A stretch of DNA of 64,000 nt from Ambrosia x helenae (lineage: Eukaryota > Streptophyta > Magnoliopsida > Asterales > Asteraceae). Made by a program: the position numbers and the translations under genes. The stretch lies in the NCBI GenBank assembly GCA_030844895.1, contig CM061223.1, positions 8,046,676 through 8,110,675 on the forward strand, in the 5' to 3' direction. The notes beneath the pieces are model-generated. The model ran no database searches and was not told the DNA's origin. It worked only from the letters and a program-made list of their open reading frames with translations. Each line of letters begins with the position of its first letter. Position 1 is the first letter of the stretch. Shown here piece after piece: positions 22,414-34,398 of the stretch.

Positions 22414-23232
22414 ATGGCTTCAAATGAACCGAACGAATACGAACAAGGTCTTGTTCGTGTTCTTTTGTTACGGAATTTATGTGTTTGAGAACTGTTCATG
22501 AACACTAATCGAACGAGATTTTCTGTTCGTGTTCATTTGTTAAAAAACACTCGTGTTCGTGTTCGTTTGTTAATTTTGTTCATGAACACACACGAATACA
22601 AACAGACATTAATGAATACAAACAAGTGTTGATGAACACAAATGAACACAAGCGAACACAAAGAAATGTTCATGAACGGAAACAAAAATAAACTAACATA
22701 TATTAACTTTTGAATAAGATCAAATTCACAAACATTAAGACATTAGCTAGATCCACCCAAAATATAACCTAAATGTCCAAACATACTTAATACTTAAGAT
22801 AATATTAGTAAACATAATACAGTAGTGTGTGAAAAAAAAAAAAACTAAGTTCGCATCGAAGGTGGATAGAGAAGGGCGTCAGAGGTGGATAGCATAGGGT
22901 GTCAGTGGTGGAGGGCGTTAGCACTGGAACGTGGAAATATATGATGAGCTTTGATACTAAAAGTAGGTTTATTGATCTCATATAGCCATATATTTACTTT
23001 ATATATACTATTTTGGTAAAATAAATAAAAATAAAAGAATCTAAAATATTAGAAAAATTAAAGATCCTAATAAACTAACGAACATAAACGAACACATTAC
23101 CGAACGTTCACGAACATAAACGAATGAACGCGGACCCTGTTCATGTTCATTCGTTGAACTAAACGAACACAAACAAACGAACTTCCCATCGAACAGCTGT
23201 TCGCTGAAAGTTCAGTTTGTTTGCAGCCCTAG
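22414..23232. mobile_element. GTTCG-rich inverted-repeat element, copy B
   Basis: About 819 bp, same family and orientation as 13504-14274, with GTTCGTG/CACGAAC-rich flanks and a matching AT-rich centre (CCACCCAAAATATAAC and AATATTAGTAAACATAATA blocks). The sequence CGGTGGTT occurs on both sides (22406-22413 and 23233-23240) as a likely 8-bp duplication, although it lies in GGT-rich DNA where chance repeats are possible. An insert near 22858-22935 is GGTGGA-like. Confidence 0.7.
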
Positions 23233-23433
23233 CGGTGGTTGTGGCAAAGGCGATGGTGGTATGGTGATGAATGATAATGATAATGATAATGGTGGTGGTT
23301 GAGACTGATGGATGCAGTGGTTGATGTTGATGTGGTTGATGTTGATGATGTAGAGAGATGGAGTAGATAGAGAAAGGAGTTGTGTGAGAGAGAGAGTTGT
23401 GGGCGTGAGAGAGAGAAGGGAATAGTTTAAATT
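23233..23433. repeat. GGT/GAT and GA microsatellite-like tract
   Basis: Imperfect GGTGGTTGTGG, GATAAT and GAGAGA runs between copy B and the copia LTR. No coding potential. Confidence 0.7.
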
Positions 23434-23912
23434 TGTTATAAATATATTACATTAATGTGGTTATCACCTCCTAAATTAGATTAGCTTATTCTCCAAGTTT
23501 TGTACTCCTATATATACCCTCATTGTACCTCATTGTAAACACACCTATCAAGAATAAAACATCTCTTTCTCTCCCTATTATCTTTTCTCATATTCTTGCT
23601 ATTAGGCTAGTTTTACAACACGTTATCAGCACGAAAGTTCTCACACCAACACCCTAACCCCCTTCCTTGGTTATATGTGAACAAAGGGCTTAGTTGATAT
23701 TGCTTTTCATCAAAGTGTGTTTAACTAAACCATCCTACAAGTAAGTGTTATCTTTACATGAGATTTAATGTTTTTAATCATGTGTTACTTAATGGTAAAG
23801 TTTTTGGATGATTTATTATTTTTATTGTTATAATCGAAAAGCCACATTATATATCGGTCTTTTTAAAACGAATTTTGAATTTTCCAATATCATGAATAAA
23901 TCTTTTGGATCT

Positions 23913-23951
<39 letters not shown>

Positions 23952-26900
23952 GAAATCAATGACGTTTTATTAAATCATAATAAAAAAATTAGTGTTATAC
24001 ATCTTACAGATATAGTCATAAAAGATAATATAACATACCAATGAATAAGAGTAATCTATTTATGTCATCATTGTTTTATCGTCATGAATGGGAACCGATT
24101 TGCATTTGGTTAGTAATTAATTTTGTTTTAATGTTTGTTTTTAATTTAACAAACTCGAATATGGAATGTGGACAAATGGTGCCAACATGATCTTTTTATT
24201 AAAATTAAATATTTAATCTTGTATGTGGATTTTGATATTAATGATGGGTAAATTACTTTATTGTAATTTATAATGCGTAATTAAATAACCGGTAGAAGTC
24301 TTGTGTGAATTGGTATACATTGTTTGAGATTTTGGATTTGGTGCTTCCACGACGTCATTGAATTTGTTATTGAATTTGTTGAATGTTTTGCGATCAAAAC
24401 TCACAGATTTTGAAGCCTCTTGTTCAACAACAATATTAATTTGTTTGTTTTGGTAGTTATTTTAATATCACTATTTTGTATACATTACCAAACTTATTTT
24501 ATACGCTTTGTTTTTACGTTACGTGCCTAACAAAGAATTTTCTCTAAGAGTTAAAATTTTCATTTATTTCATTAAGAAGTTTAGCTATGAATGGACTATT
24601 CTTGAAGATATATGTCTGATACATGCAATATTGATATTGTGTTATTTAAATTGAACTAGTAATTACCAATTGGTCATACATTAGTGACAAGTTTTATATT
24701 AGAAAAGTTGAGCGATTTACATGTACTGCGTTCTAATATCATATCTTAGTTTTGCTATAGTACATATAACTTGTTTCATCGGATGATTTGTAATCATGTT
24801 GGAAATTGCAAAATATTTGTTATGATATATGTGAGTGTTATCATATACTTATATTTTACCTTGTTAAAAAAATATGAATTGCATAAGATTTAAATATTTG
24901 AAACGTTTGTATGGTAAACTTGTGATTGGTTATATCTTGATAACATCAAAGTGACCAAAGTTGTGGTATATGATCACAAAATATAAGCATGATTAAATTA
25001 TGCTCAACGTTAATATATATATATATAATGACACCTGAAATGTCTGACTCCTCAAAGCTTATTATAAATCTATGGAAAAGCTTGTACGAAGTACGATTTT
25101 AGACGGATAAATAACAACTCGGTTATATAACAACTTCTCGATTTATATAATGCGATGAGAAGATTATTCATACATGTTGAGTAAAAACAATTTTCATTGT
25201 CAAACCTTAAAATATGCTCTTGAAGTAGCAAGATTATTAAAGAATATATAAGGTTTGAAACGACCACCATGAAAGTGGTGTAGTTCTCATCCATTCCCTA
25301 AAGTGAATGTGATGAAAAAATAATTGGTATAAAGGTTAAGATCATGTACATAACTAAGGAAGTTGTAATGATTCCACCATGAAAGTTTGTGGTTAAAATC
25401 CATTCCCTGAAGTGAATGCGATGCTATAATGATCAGTGTAAATTAAGTTCGTGATTATTGTAATTGAGAAAATTGTTATGATGCTCATGTTAATGAGATC
25501 AGCTTTATTAATAATATGATGATTATAGAATGATCGTTATAGAGGTTATGATCATACTAAATGAGGAAGTTGTCATGATCATCATGTTCAGAATAAGATC
25601 AACCATGTTAATATTGAATGAGGAAATTATAATTATAGCCAAGTTAATAATGAGATAATGATTATGTTACTGATGAGATTGACCACCACATATGGCAAAT
25701 AAAAGGAGTGGTTATATAACATGATGTTTTGAACTTTGAAGTTACAATACATTCTTTCATATCATATGTTTTGTATTACATACGTGCAAGTAATACATAT
25801 TCGATCATGAACTAGAAGTTTAGTTTATAGATCAGAATTATTTAATTAGTTGGCATGACCGGTATGACCACACCGAGTCGATGATGATGTGAACATAATG
25901 AAGAACTTAAAGATTCTTCAATCTGATACATACATGTAATGTTTGCTCTAAAGCGAAGTTAAATATTTGCAATATAAAGTAGGGTGAGTATCACTATATA
26001 TTTTGGAATTGATCAAAGGATACGCATATCCTAACATGATACCATTTAGTATTTAAAATCGATGCATCGTCTAAATGGTTATCAAGTGCACAACCTGAAG
26101 TTTGTGTGATATATGGCGTAGCTAATAAAATATCAAGCACATTATTCCAAAATAGCATATTTGGTGAATTCAATTCCTAAATATTGAAATACTAGTAGCT
26201 TAGTTCATACACATATTGCTTTCATTGAGATGATCACTAAAACGTCTACTATTGATTGCAACATCGATGATCATGAAAGCAAAAGTTCATGTTTACATTT
26301 GATTTTACATGCTATAACATTTATTCACGTCAAGCCAATACGTGGTAATAGTTTCTCCCCATTATAGTTGGTTTTTGGTCAGGAACCAAATATTGCCCAT
26401 CTAAGATTTTTGTTGTGCCACATATATTGAAATTGATCCACCATGACGCACAAAGATGGGACCTCAAAAGATAGTTGGGAATATACGATGATGAATAGAG
26501 CCTTTAATGAGGTATTTATGGCTCAATTAATTGTTATCCATCTCAATGGATTAACATTCCCAACATCAGGGGGAGATAAAAAGGCAGTTGGTAACGAAAG
26601 GAGTTGGTATGAGTTATAATTGATCCTCAAAAAAAATGAAGTTCGAACATAATTTCAAAGCATAACTCATTTACAACGATTAACAAATCATTTACCAAAT
26701 AGATTAACTGACCTAAATATGTGGACTAGCTAATTAAGTCACATATACCAACTGCTAATGCTCCAAATAATCTTATAAGTCTATTGCATGCCTGAAGTGT
26801 GATAGACTGCTTGATTCCATGAATAAAAAAAATCCTCGAGAAATTGGAGCAAGAAATAAAGATAGTCAAGTCGAGGTTATAGTAAAAAGGTCTCCGGAAG

Positions 26901-29130
26901 AGACATTAGACATGATGGTTCCAGAAGAACCTCAGGTACCTGAAAATAAAGAGATCTCATTATATAGTATCATGTCTACGAAATGTATGGAATCGAAATA
27001 AAATCGACGTCGTTATAAATTTTATGCAATGTAGCGCTTGAAATGAGGATCAAGATTTAAGATCTGCCTATGAATGAATACATAGAAATGATTGGCCAAA
27101 ATGGAAAGACGCAAATACGGCAGAGTTGAATTCTCTATTGAAAAGGAAAGTTTTGGACCAGTAGTCCATACAACAAAAGTTGTAAAACATATAGATATGA
27201 AAAGGTCTTTTGTGCGAATCAACATTTGAAAAGAAAATGATATACGGTAAAATTGGTGGCACAAGAATTTCGCAAAGACCCATAATTTACTATGAGGAGA
27301 CGCATTCTCCGGTGGTGGATACAATGATTTTTCATTATGTTATTAGTCTGGTAATGCAAAGAGAGAATTGAAATGCGTTTAATAAATATCATGATTCACT
27401 CGACACTGAAAGTTTACATGAAAATACATGATGAAGGATTTAATGTGTCAAAATCTTGTAACGTAAGTTCTCGAGAACGTTATGATCAGAATAAATAGAT
27501 TCAATTCTGAATATGTTATGATTGTTATATAATTGAATATAGGTGGAACTCCTCATGAGTGTCCTAAAGCATTTGAGTGCTTAAAAGGTAATATGAAACA
27601 TCGTAGGATGTAATTCTTGTGCACCAACACACACGCAGAGAATAAATTGAACTCGATGATTAATACCTCAATGTATAAGAATGGTACAATATAGATTGGA
27701 CAAATAGATGTTAATGATTTTCCAATTGAAGAGTGAATGCACTTGCGTAATTGGTCAAGATGGAAAAAGTCATTGATGGATTAAAGATGCCTTAAGCATT
27801 GATATCAATACCTTAAGAAGTATTGTGTAAAGTTGACAAAATACATATGAACTAAAGTAGTCGGGTTGAATGTTTTACAACTCATGAGATATTCCGACAA
27901 ATAGGAATATCGGCTTATAATATTATCTATCTTTTGACATAAGTTCTCTCTTAAAAGTTCACTATAATCGCAGTTTACAGTGATAATGCCTAGGCATCAT
28001 CGAGAGACTCTGTAGAACTTTTAAAGAATGATTTTTTAAAGTCCTTGACATAGTGCACTTGTTGCTTGACCTACAATTCGAGTATATGTGTAATGATGTG
28101 TTTACCAATCCATCAAAGTATATCTTGAAAAGATGGTGGGACATTTTACAGTGAACATAGCTCACACTTAAGGTGCATTAAAGGTTGTCCAATTACTTGA
28201 TATGGAAAATTATTCATTTAATCTACTACCAAAGTAGAGATTTTCATTCTAGAAGTACCATAGTTAAATGCACATGGGCATTAGTGTCTTACTAGGTATT
28301 CATGATTATTATATCTTCCGTATGAAGTTATTATCATAATATATAGCCTATGTCAAGCGGGAAGACACCAGAATGAGTTAAAACAAATATTTCAGGTATG
28401 AGCGATATTTGATTATATTTCACTAACCCATGAAAACAAGTTTGGTTAGTCTTGTAGATGCAGGGAATATAACACATCACATTTGTTGATCTTGTGACAT
28501 TTATTCACGAGAAGAGGAGACATTAGTTTTACAAACAAAGTTCAACTTAAAGAATTGCACTTACGAGAGTAGGGACTAAAAGTTTGGAATGAATATCATA
28601 CATCAATGTTCGAATTAAAGAGTTTCACGCCAAGTGATCAAGACGCAAATCATTGACTACAAAATATTTGAGTAAATTCTACGGAGATCTACACCAATCA
28701 CTTAGAGAATAGATGTTCATATGAGGAGGAGCATTATACAAGTTGCACTCTTTTTCCCTTCACTAAGTTTTATCCCATTGGGTTTTCTTAGTAAGGTTTT
28801 TAACGAGGCAACATTATCAGGGGGAGACAATACGCGTTGCACTCTTTTTCCCTTAGCTATGGTTTTGTCCCACTGGGTTTTCCTAGCAAGGTTTTTAACG
28901 AGGCAGCATCTCAAAGCGTATTAAGTTGATAACCAAGAGGGAGTGTTATAAATATATTACATTAATGTGGTTATCACCTCCTAAATTAGATTAGCTTATT
29001 CTCTAAGTTTTATACTCCTATATATACCCTCATTGTACCTCATTGTAAACACACCTATCAAGAATAAAACATCTCTTTCTCTCCCTATTATCTTTTCTCA
29101 TATTCTTGCTATTAGGCTAGTTTTACAACA
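23434..29130 (+). mobile_element. complete copia-type LTR retrotransposon, decayed inside
   Basis: Two 187-bp LTRs (23434-23620 and 28944-29130) begin TGTTATAAATATATTAC and end TTTTACAACA, differ at only two positions by eye, and are flanked by AAATT (23429-23433 and 29131-29135). CGTTATCAGCACG follows the 5' LTR as a primer-site-like sequence, and a purine tract AAGAGGGAG precedes the 3' LTR. The interior keeps copia signatures in pieces but no intact frame. A poly(A) run lies at about 23918-23949. Just before the 3' LTR, two copies of a block with TTTTCCCTT and AAGGTTTTTAACGAGGCA occur (28742-28815 and 28836-28909). Confidence 0.88.
26310..27380 (+). pseudogene. decayed copia integrase/RT region
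   Basis: Fragments in shifting frames recall the integrase C-terminus and linker of copia Pol: FGQEPNI and HLRF-like text near 26380, GGDKKAVG near 26575, and an open stretch at 26819-27001 with PEEPQVPENKEIS typical of the linker before RT. Stops and frameshifts occur every few dozen codons; no RT catalytic YVDD is readable. Confidence 0.55.
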
Positions 29131-29135
29131 AAATT

Positions 29136-29539
29136 TAAATAATAAAAAAAGGTAAGTGAGTGAAAATAAAAACATGATATTTTACTAACTAAAAAGGATT
29201 AATTGGGATATTTTAAGTGATTAAAACATGAGTGCATGACATATGAAATTGTGTGTATTTGGCATAAAACGGTAATGAAACGGTAATGAAGGAGTAGATC
29301 ATATTTTTAAAACGAATTAAGATATTAATATCTATATTGATATAACAAAGTAACAATATGATTTCTATATAAACCTTCTAAGCCCTACTTACGACTGTGC
29401 ACATATAATATATATATATATGTGTGGCCATCGGGTGCAAAAGTAAAGTTGCACTAATTTTAACGTTATTTTACTAATTTCGTGAAAATAACGGTAAAAA
29501 TGACGAACGGTTAATCATGCATCAGGTGGTGGCGTTGAT
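29136..29539. other. AT-rich intergenic, no feature seen
   Basis: Contains a short TATATATA run near 29408-29420 and nothing recognisable otherwise. Confidence 0.4.
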
Positions 29540-29768
29540 AGCCAAAAGACAAGGGGGTACATGCACCAATCGGGTTTGTCACGGTTGCTAAGTGTTATGT
29601 GCCTTATGTCCAAGGCTTGATACAAAACCACTATCGAGTCGGGGGTCTCATTGGAAGCAGCCTCTCTATTCTCACGGGTAGAGGTAAGACTGTCTACATC
29701 TTACCCTCCTCTGACCCTACCTTAGCTTTTGCTATTGGTGGGATTAACTGAGTATGATGATGATGATA
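29540..29768 (+). mobile_element. SINE/retroposon 3' end with ATG tail
   Basis: The block around GGGTCTCATTGGAAGCAGCC, GGTAGAGGTAAGACTGTC and CTTACCCTCCTCTGACCC resembles the 3' half of Au-type plant SINEs and related retroposons. It is followed by GGTGGGATTAACTGAGTATG and a short (ATG)n tail, as expected for a retroposed end. The 5' limit and pol III boxes are not clear. Confidence 0.5.
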
Positions 29769-30121
29769 TAAACCTTCTAATAAGTCAAATAGTGCTTTTA
29801 TAAGCTAACACTTGATAATGCCGAAAATTTGGTTTTAGTGGTCGGGTATATTTTAATAATTTGGTAGAAAATATGTACTAAACACGCGTTTCCACTATGG
29901 CATCGTCCGAATGTCAACCAAGTGCTCCTGCCCGCAAGGCGATGGTGTTTCCGTCGCAGCGTGCGGGACAATATACTACTTATACAGTATTTAGTATATT
30001 TGGTGTTGATCTTCAAAAAAATTAAGGGTTTCAATAATAAATAATTCAAATTAAATTAGTCTATATATTAAAATTCATCATCTTAGGGAACAGTAACTCA
30101 TCGTCCGAGCCGCCAAAAATA
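29769..30121. other. intergenic, no feature recognised
   Basis: Includes a GC-richer island near 29905-29970 (GCCCGCAAGGCGATGG). No supportable reading frame or repeat structure. Confidence 0.35.
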
Positions 30122-30239
30122 GCTCATCCCAAGCCGCCCAGAAAGCTTGCCAAAGCGCCAAAAAAAACCCATCCCAAACCGCTCAGAAAGCTTGCTTTGG
30201 CGCCCAAAAAACCTCATCCAAACCGCCCGAAGGCCTTGC
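30122..30239. repeat. imperfect ~45-bp tandem repeat
   Basis: Two full and one partial copy: CTCATCCCAAGCCGCCCAGA, CCATCCCAAACCGCTCAGA and CTCATCCAAACCGCCCGA starts, each followed by an AAGCTTGC-like core and an A-run. Confidence 0.7.
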
Positions 30240-30499
30240 ATTTTAGTTGTTAATAATACTACTAGTTTACATTATATCCTGAAATAGATGAAATAGATTG
30301 GCACGCATTTTTATCACTTTAACATTCAAATCGAATTGACAAGGCGGTTTGTCTTTGGTGTACGCAGTTCGCTTGGTCAAGTTTGTTTGTCGCTCTTTTT
30401 GACTACGTAACCATATATGCTTTTTAAGAATTAAAATTATAAAGTATGCATTCGCCTCTTTGCTAACAATAAATGAAAGCCATCAAGTTAGAACACACT

Positions 30500-30810
30500 T
30501 AGGGGGAGACGGGGCGCCATCAGAATTGGTCACGGCTACCTCACTACCAGCATGGTAACACCGCCGCCACCCATGCTGGTAGTGGTCCCGTGAACCAAAT
30601 TCTAGTTCTAGTTAACGGGCTGGTACCCGTGATTTCTCTCTCTTTGTCTCTATCTCTCTCTCATTGATTGTGGGTAAATAATAAGTGAAGTGTTGCCACC
30701 AAACAATGTTTCAGTGAAATAAATCAGTGAAATGATATGGCAGTATATAATAGATTGAAATCAGTAAAGTTGAAAAAACTCACGGGTAGTGCCTCGTCCC
30801 CCGTATATAG
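30500..30810. mobile_element. putative MITE with GGGGGA-GACGGGGC-type ends
   Basis: The left end AGGGGGAGACGGGGC and the right end (reversed: ACGGGGGACGAGGCACTACC) are related. An internal inverted repeat CTACCAGCATGG / CCATGCTGGTAG lies at about 30543-30582. Target duplications not resolved. Confidence 0.4.
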
Positions 30811-31373
30811 ATTAGAATACATGAGTAAAAAACATTCTCGAGATTGGAATTGTTGATGTAATTTTACATTTTTTCTATAATCATCTAGTTCTTTCATATT
30901 TGTGTTGTTCGCTTCTTGCTAGTGGCTTGTTTTTAATAAAATTTATGGCCGCTCAATAACAAAAACCTAGATAATAATATATCCGTATGTGATGAAAAGG
31001 TATTTCTAAAATATCCAAGTAATACAAACGTAATAATGATTTTTCAATTGATTTTAGTAGGACGATTACAGTAAAGTGTCAGGCAAACGAGTAACAAGCA
31101 GGGCCACAACTTTTAGAAGTTGAAAATTACTATGCACAGCCTGTTGAACCTTTAGAATTCCACTTCCTACCGGGCTAGGAAACCAAATACATCAAAGGCA
31201 AAAGCGGTAAACTTTCTTGGTTCTCTAAGCCAACTTTATCGTCTTTAATTTCGAAAATAAAATCATATTTTTTTTAATGAATCACTACAGAAAAAAAATG
31301 GTTTGGTATTTTCACAATTAATTAGAATGAAAGGGTGTAGGATGGGATTTGTAGCATTTTCATTTATTTTAAT
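30811..31373. other. AT-rich intergenic, no feature seen
   Basis: No open frame or repeat of note up to the MITE at 31374. Confidence 0.35.
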
Positions 31374-31524
31374 CAGGGGCTGATCTAGGAATAGTTCAAG
31401 GGGTGAGCGTCCCTCTTGTAAAAAAAATTTATATAATTTGTAGGGTAATCCTGACCGTAGCCCTTAAAAGTTCGGTTAAACCCCGGATCGCACTCTTTAA
31501 AAAGAATTATTGAGTCCGCCATTG
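31374..31524. mobile_element. CAGTGGCGG-type MITE upstream of the OMT gene
   Basis: 151 bp with ends CAGGGGCTGATCTAGGA and GAGTCCGCCATTG, flanked by a perfect 8-bp duplication ATTTTAAT (31366-31373 and 31525-31532). Same family as 17985, 34639, 35482 and 35798. It lies about 480 bp before the OMT start codon. Confidence 0.85.
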
Positions 31525-31934
31525 ATTTTAATATACTTTATTAATAAAAAGAAGGATGTCTATTATTAGTACTTGTTTATAAAAGTATCAAACAAAAGTT
31601 TTTGTTAAGATAAACCTTTGTAGCTCATAGTTTTTTTTTTTAATTTTCTATCATATTTACTAATCATATAAAATTTATCTGTGAACACAAAAACCCTGTT
31701 GACTTATGGGTATTATGGTGTTCGAACTAAATCTAATCAAGGAGCTTCTTGGAAAATGTTAAATGTTTAAAAGTCTCATATTGACTATTATGCATGACTC
31801 AATAGTAAGCAAATTATGTTTCCCCTTTTCAACCAAACTATCACACAATATTGCTTTCTACTCCCTCATAGAAGTGAAGTCATTATTGAGCTACTAGTTA
31901 TCAAATCCAACTCAGTCTCCTCACATATTTTTCC

Positions 31935-31943
31935 TATATATAG
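31935..31943 (+). promoter_or_regulatory. TATA box of the O-methyltransferase gene
   Basis: TATATATAG sits about 66-74 bases before the ATG at 32009, a normal plant TATA distance allowing a short leader. Position-based inference. Confidence 0.5.
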
Positions 31944-32008
31944 GCAGGTTCTAAGGTTGCACCACATCGATCAATTTGTCCATCACTTCATACAAACATA
32001 AAAGAGAG

Positions 32009-33245
32009 ATGGCATTGCAAAACGATGAAAGATCTAGTGTCTTGCTTGATTCTCAAGCTCACATATTGAACCACGCCTATAGCTTTGTAAGGTCCATGTC
32101 ACTTAAATGTGCTATCGAGCTAGAAATACCTGATATCATAAATTGTCATGGTGCACCAATGTCCCTCTCTGAGTTGGTTGATGCCCTCCCCATCAATAAG
32201 GAGAGATCTCAATACGTATATAGATTGATGCGCATCCTTGTGCACGCTGGTTTCTTTGTTTTACAAAGTTTACCAACTACTAAAGGTGTTGATGGTGAGG
32301 AAGGAGAAGGCTATTCGCTTACTCCTGCTTCTCGATTACTTCTAAAGGAAGAGCCATTAAACATTACACCCCTTTTCCTAGTCTTTTTGGATCCGATAAT
32401 GATGGATCCATGGCAAAACATGAGCAAATGGCTCCGAAATGAAAATGATATCAACCCTTTTCAAACAACCCATGGGAAGATGGCATATGAATTGGCGGTC
32501 GAAGATCCAAAGCTTTACCAATCCATCAACAAAGGAATGGCTAGTGATGGAAGGCTTGTTGCAAGTGTCATTCTTCAACACTGTAAGGGTATCTTTGAAG
32601 GGTTGGGTTCAGTTGTCGACGTTGGAGGTGGAACTGGGACTTTTGCAAAATACATTGCTGAAGCTTTTCCCAATCTTAGTTACATAAATTTTGATCTTCC
32701 ACAAGTTGTTAAGGGTTTGGAAGGAAGTAAGAACTTGAGCTTTGTTGGGGGAGACATGTTCGAGACCATTCCAAAAGCTCAGGCAGTTTTGTTCAAGGTA
32801 TTCATTCCTTCCTTCACTTGTCTTTTAAAATCATTAACAATCTAGAATCCATACATGCTTTAATTTTGGAGATTATTTTTTCATTCTATGAGAACAATTA
32901 TTAACGTAGATTTATGTTTTTGATTATTACATGAAAAAAAAGTGGGTATTACATAATTGGAGCGATGAAGAATGCGTAGAGATATTGAAGCGATGCAAAG
33001 AAGCTATTTCGACCAAGGAAAATGGTGGGAAAGTGATCATCATAGAAATGGTGTTGAAGGACGAAGAATCGGGCAACAAAACACTTGAAACGCAGCTTTT
33101 CTTTGATATGTTTGAGCTCACCTTGGCGAAGGGAAGGCAGAGGAGCGAAAAAGATTGGGCAAAGCTCTTCCATGATGCTTGCTTTAGTGGTTATAAAATA
33201 TATCCAGTTTTGGGGATAAGGTCTGTTATCGAAGTCTACCCTTAG
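32009..33245 (+). CDS. plant class II (phenolic) O-methyltransferase, 2 exons
   Basis: Predicted 363-aa SAM-dependent O-methyltransferase of the COMT/isoflavone OMT/resveratrol OMT family, which methylates hydroxyls on flavonoids, stilbenes or related phenolics; the substrate cannot be read from sequence. Exon 1 is 32009-32797 and exon 2 32943-33245. The N-terminal dimerisation domain spans about residues 15-110. SAM motif I is VVDVGGGTG (202-210), and the catalytic His267 lies in WVLHNW with acidic partners probably Glu298 and Glu332. The single intron falls between Lys263 and Trp264, the usual position in this family. The start at 32009 is chosen over an in-frame ATG at 31976 because the family begins near here and the leader would otherwise be very short. 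The intron acceptor is unusual (see findings). Cytosolic; no targeting signal seen. Confidence 0.9.
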
Positions 33246-33834
33246 TTGAGATGGACGAATTTCTACACAAAATAAATCAGTGATCGAGTTACTACTCGGT
33301 TATAAGTTATAATTTAGCTTGTTTGTATGTTTTCTATGTCAATGTTGTCAAAATAAATCATGTTATGTAATGAATGATATGTGTGCTTGCATTAATCGAC
33401 TTCTTTTATTTTCAGTTCAATTATTTTCAAAGAACTCGATAAATACAGACGAAGAAAAAGATTGTAATTAAACAGTTACTGTTATTTCTTTTATGAGAAA
33501 GTTTTCGGTACAAAGCCCTTTAGCGTGAGAAGTGTAAGAAAGGATGAGAGTGCAACACGTGGATTTGGACGTTTTTTGGGAGGGTATTTCAGTCCTTTGC
33601 GCGTTTCTATCTAAAAGCGGGTGCATATGTTCGATTCCATCATAAAACCTAATCCATTAAGTGGCTTCGTTGTTCTGATTACAACGGCCACTGTCGTCCA
33701 CCACCGTCATTCCCGCCATAGAGTCATCCCTTCATGCCTGTCGTCCGGTATCCTATCAGATTTGACACACCACTCGTCTGTAATTTATGAATCCTGCTTT
33801 AACATGCTCTGCTCTGTTTGTGTTATTTTTACAA
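33246..33834. other. 3' flank of OMT and unassigned intergenic sequence
   Basis: Possible poly(A) signals (AATAAATCA near 33271 and 33352). An open frame at 33621-33857 has no recognisable content and ends in the tandem repeat, so it is not called. Confidence 0.4.
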
Positions 33835-33982
33835 ATGAACTTTACGTCATTTACTAATGAATTTGCTTGATTTTCGAATGAACTTGCTTGATTTACGAAT
33901 GAACTTGCGTGATTTACAAATTAACTTGCTTGATTTACTAATGAACTTGCGTGATTTTCATTTGAACTTGCGTTATTTCTGA
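33835..33982. repeat. 21-bp tandem repeat, seven copies
   Basis: Units of ATGAACTTGCTTGATTTACGA type start at 33835, 33857, 33878, 33899, 33920, 33941 and 33962, with a few substitutions each. The first is 22 bp. The word CATGCTCTG occurs on both sides (33803 and 33987). Confidence 0.9.
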
Positions 33983-34398
33983 GTGAAGCATGCTCTGTTT
34001 TTCGTTTCCAAAGCGGAGCATGTTCGGAAATGGTAGCTTTTCGTAAACAAATCATTGTTTTGCGAAGTGGTGGTTTTACGCCAGTTTTTTCCCAATCGTA
34101 AAACTAATTAACTAGAATACGGCGTCGAATTTGAATACAATTGAAATTTGATTTTGCAATTGGACTAAAGTACCCTTTCCTATGTTAAACGGTTATTAAT
34201 GACCCTTCAAAATTACGATCGTGCCACTGCTTAATTTACCTAATCTAATGGCTGAGATTACTTATTAGTCTTTTTACTTAATGGCTTCTAAGAACTTTTG
34301 CATGTTATATTCGATCCTTCAAGAGCCCGAATAGATCTTATTAATCAGAGGAACATCAATCACATATACATTTCAAACTGGATGGCGTGTTCATGTAG
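33983..34398. other. 3' flank of the OPA3-like gene
   Basis: No gene. The part from about 34260 to 34398 is similar to 21135-21295 beside the OPA3 pseudogene, showing that the duplication included the 3' flank. Confidence 0.5.

Noticed and set aside
33621..33857. 78-codon frame between OMT and OPA3
   Set aside because: No recognisable content, runs into the 21-bp repeat, no splice context.
33835..33982. CRISPR-like array
   Set aside because: Contiguous tandem units without spacers, in a plant nuclear context.
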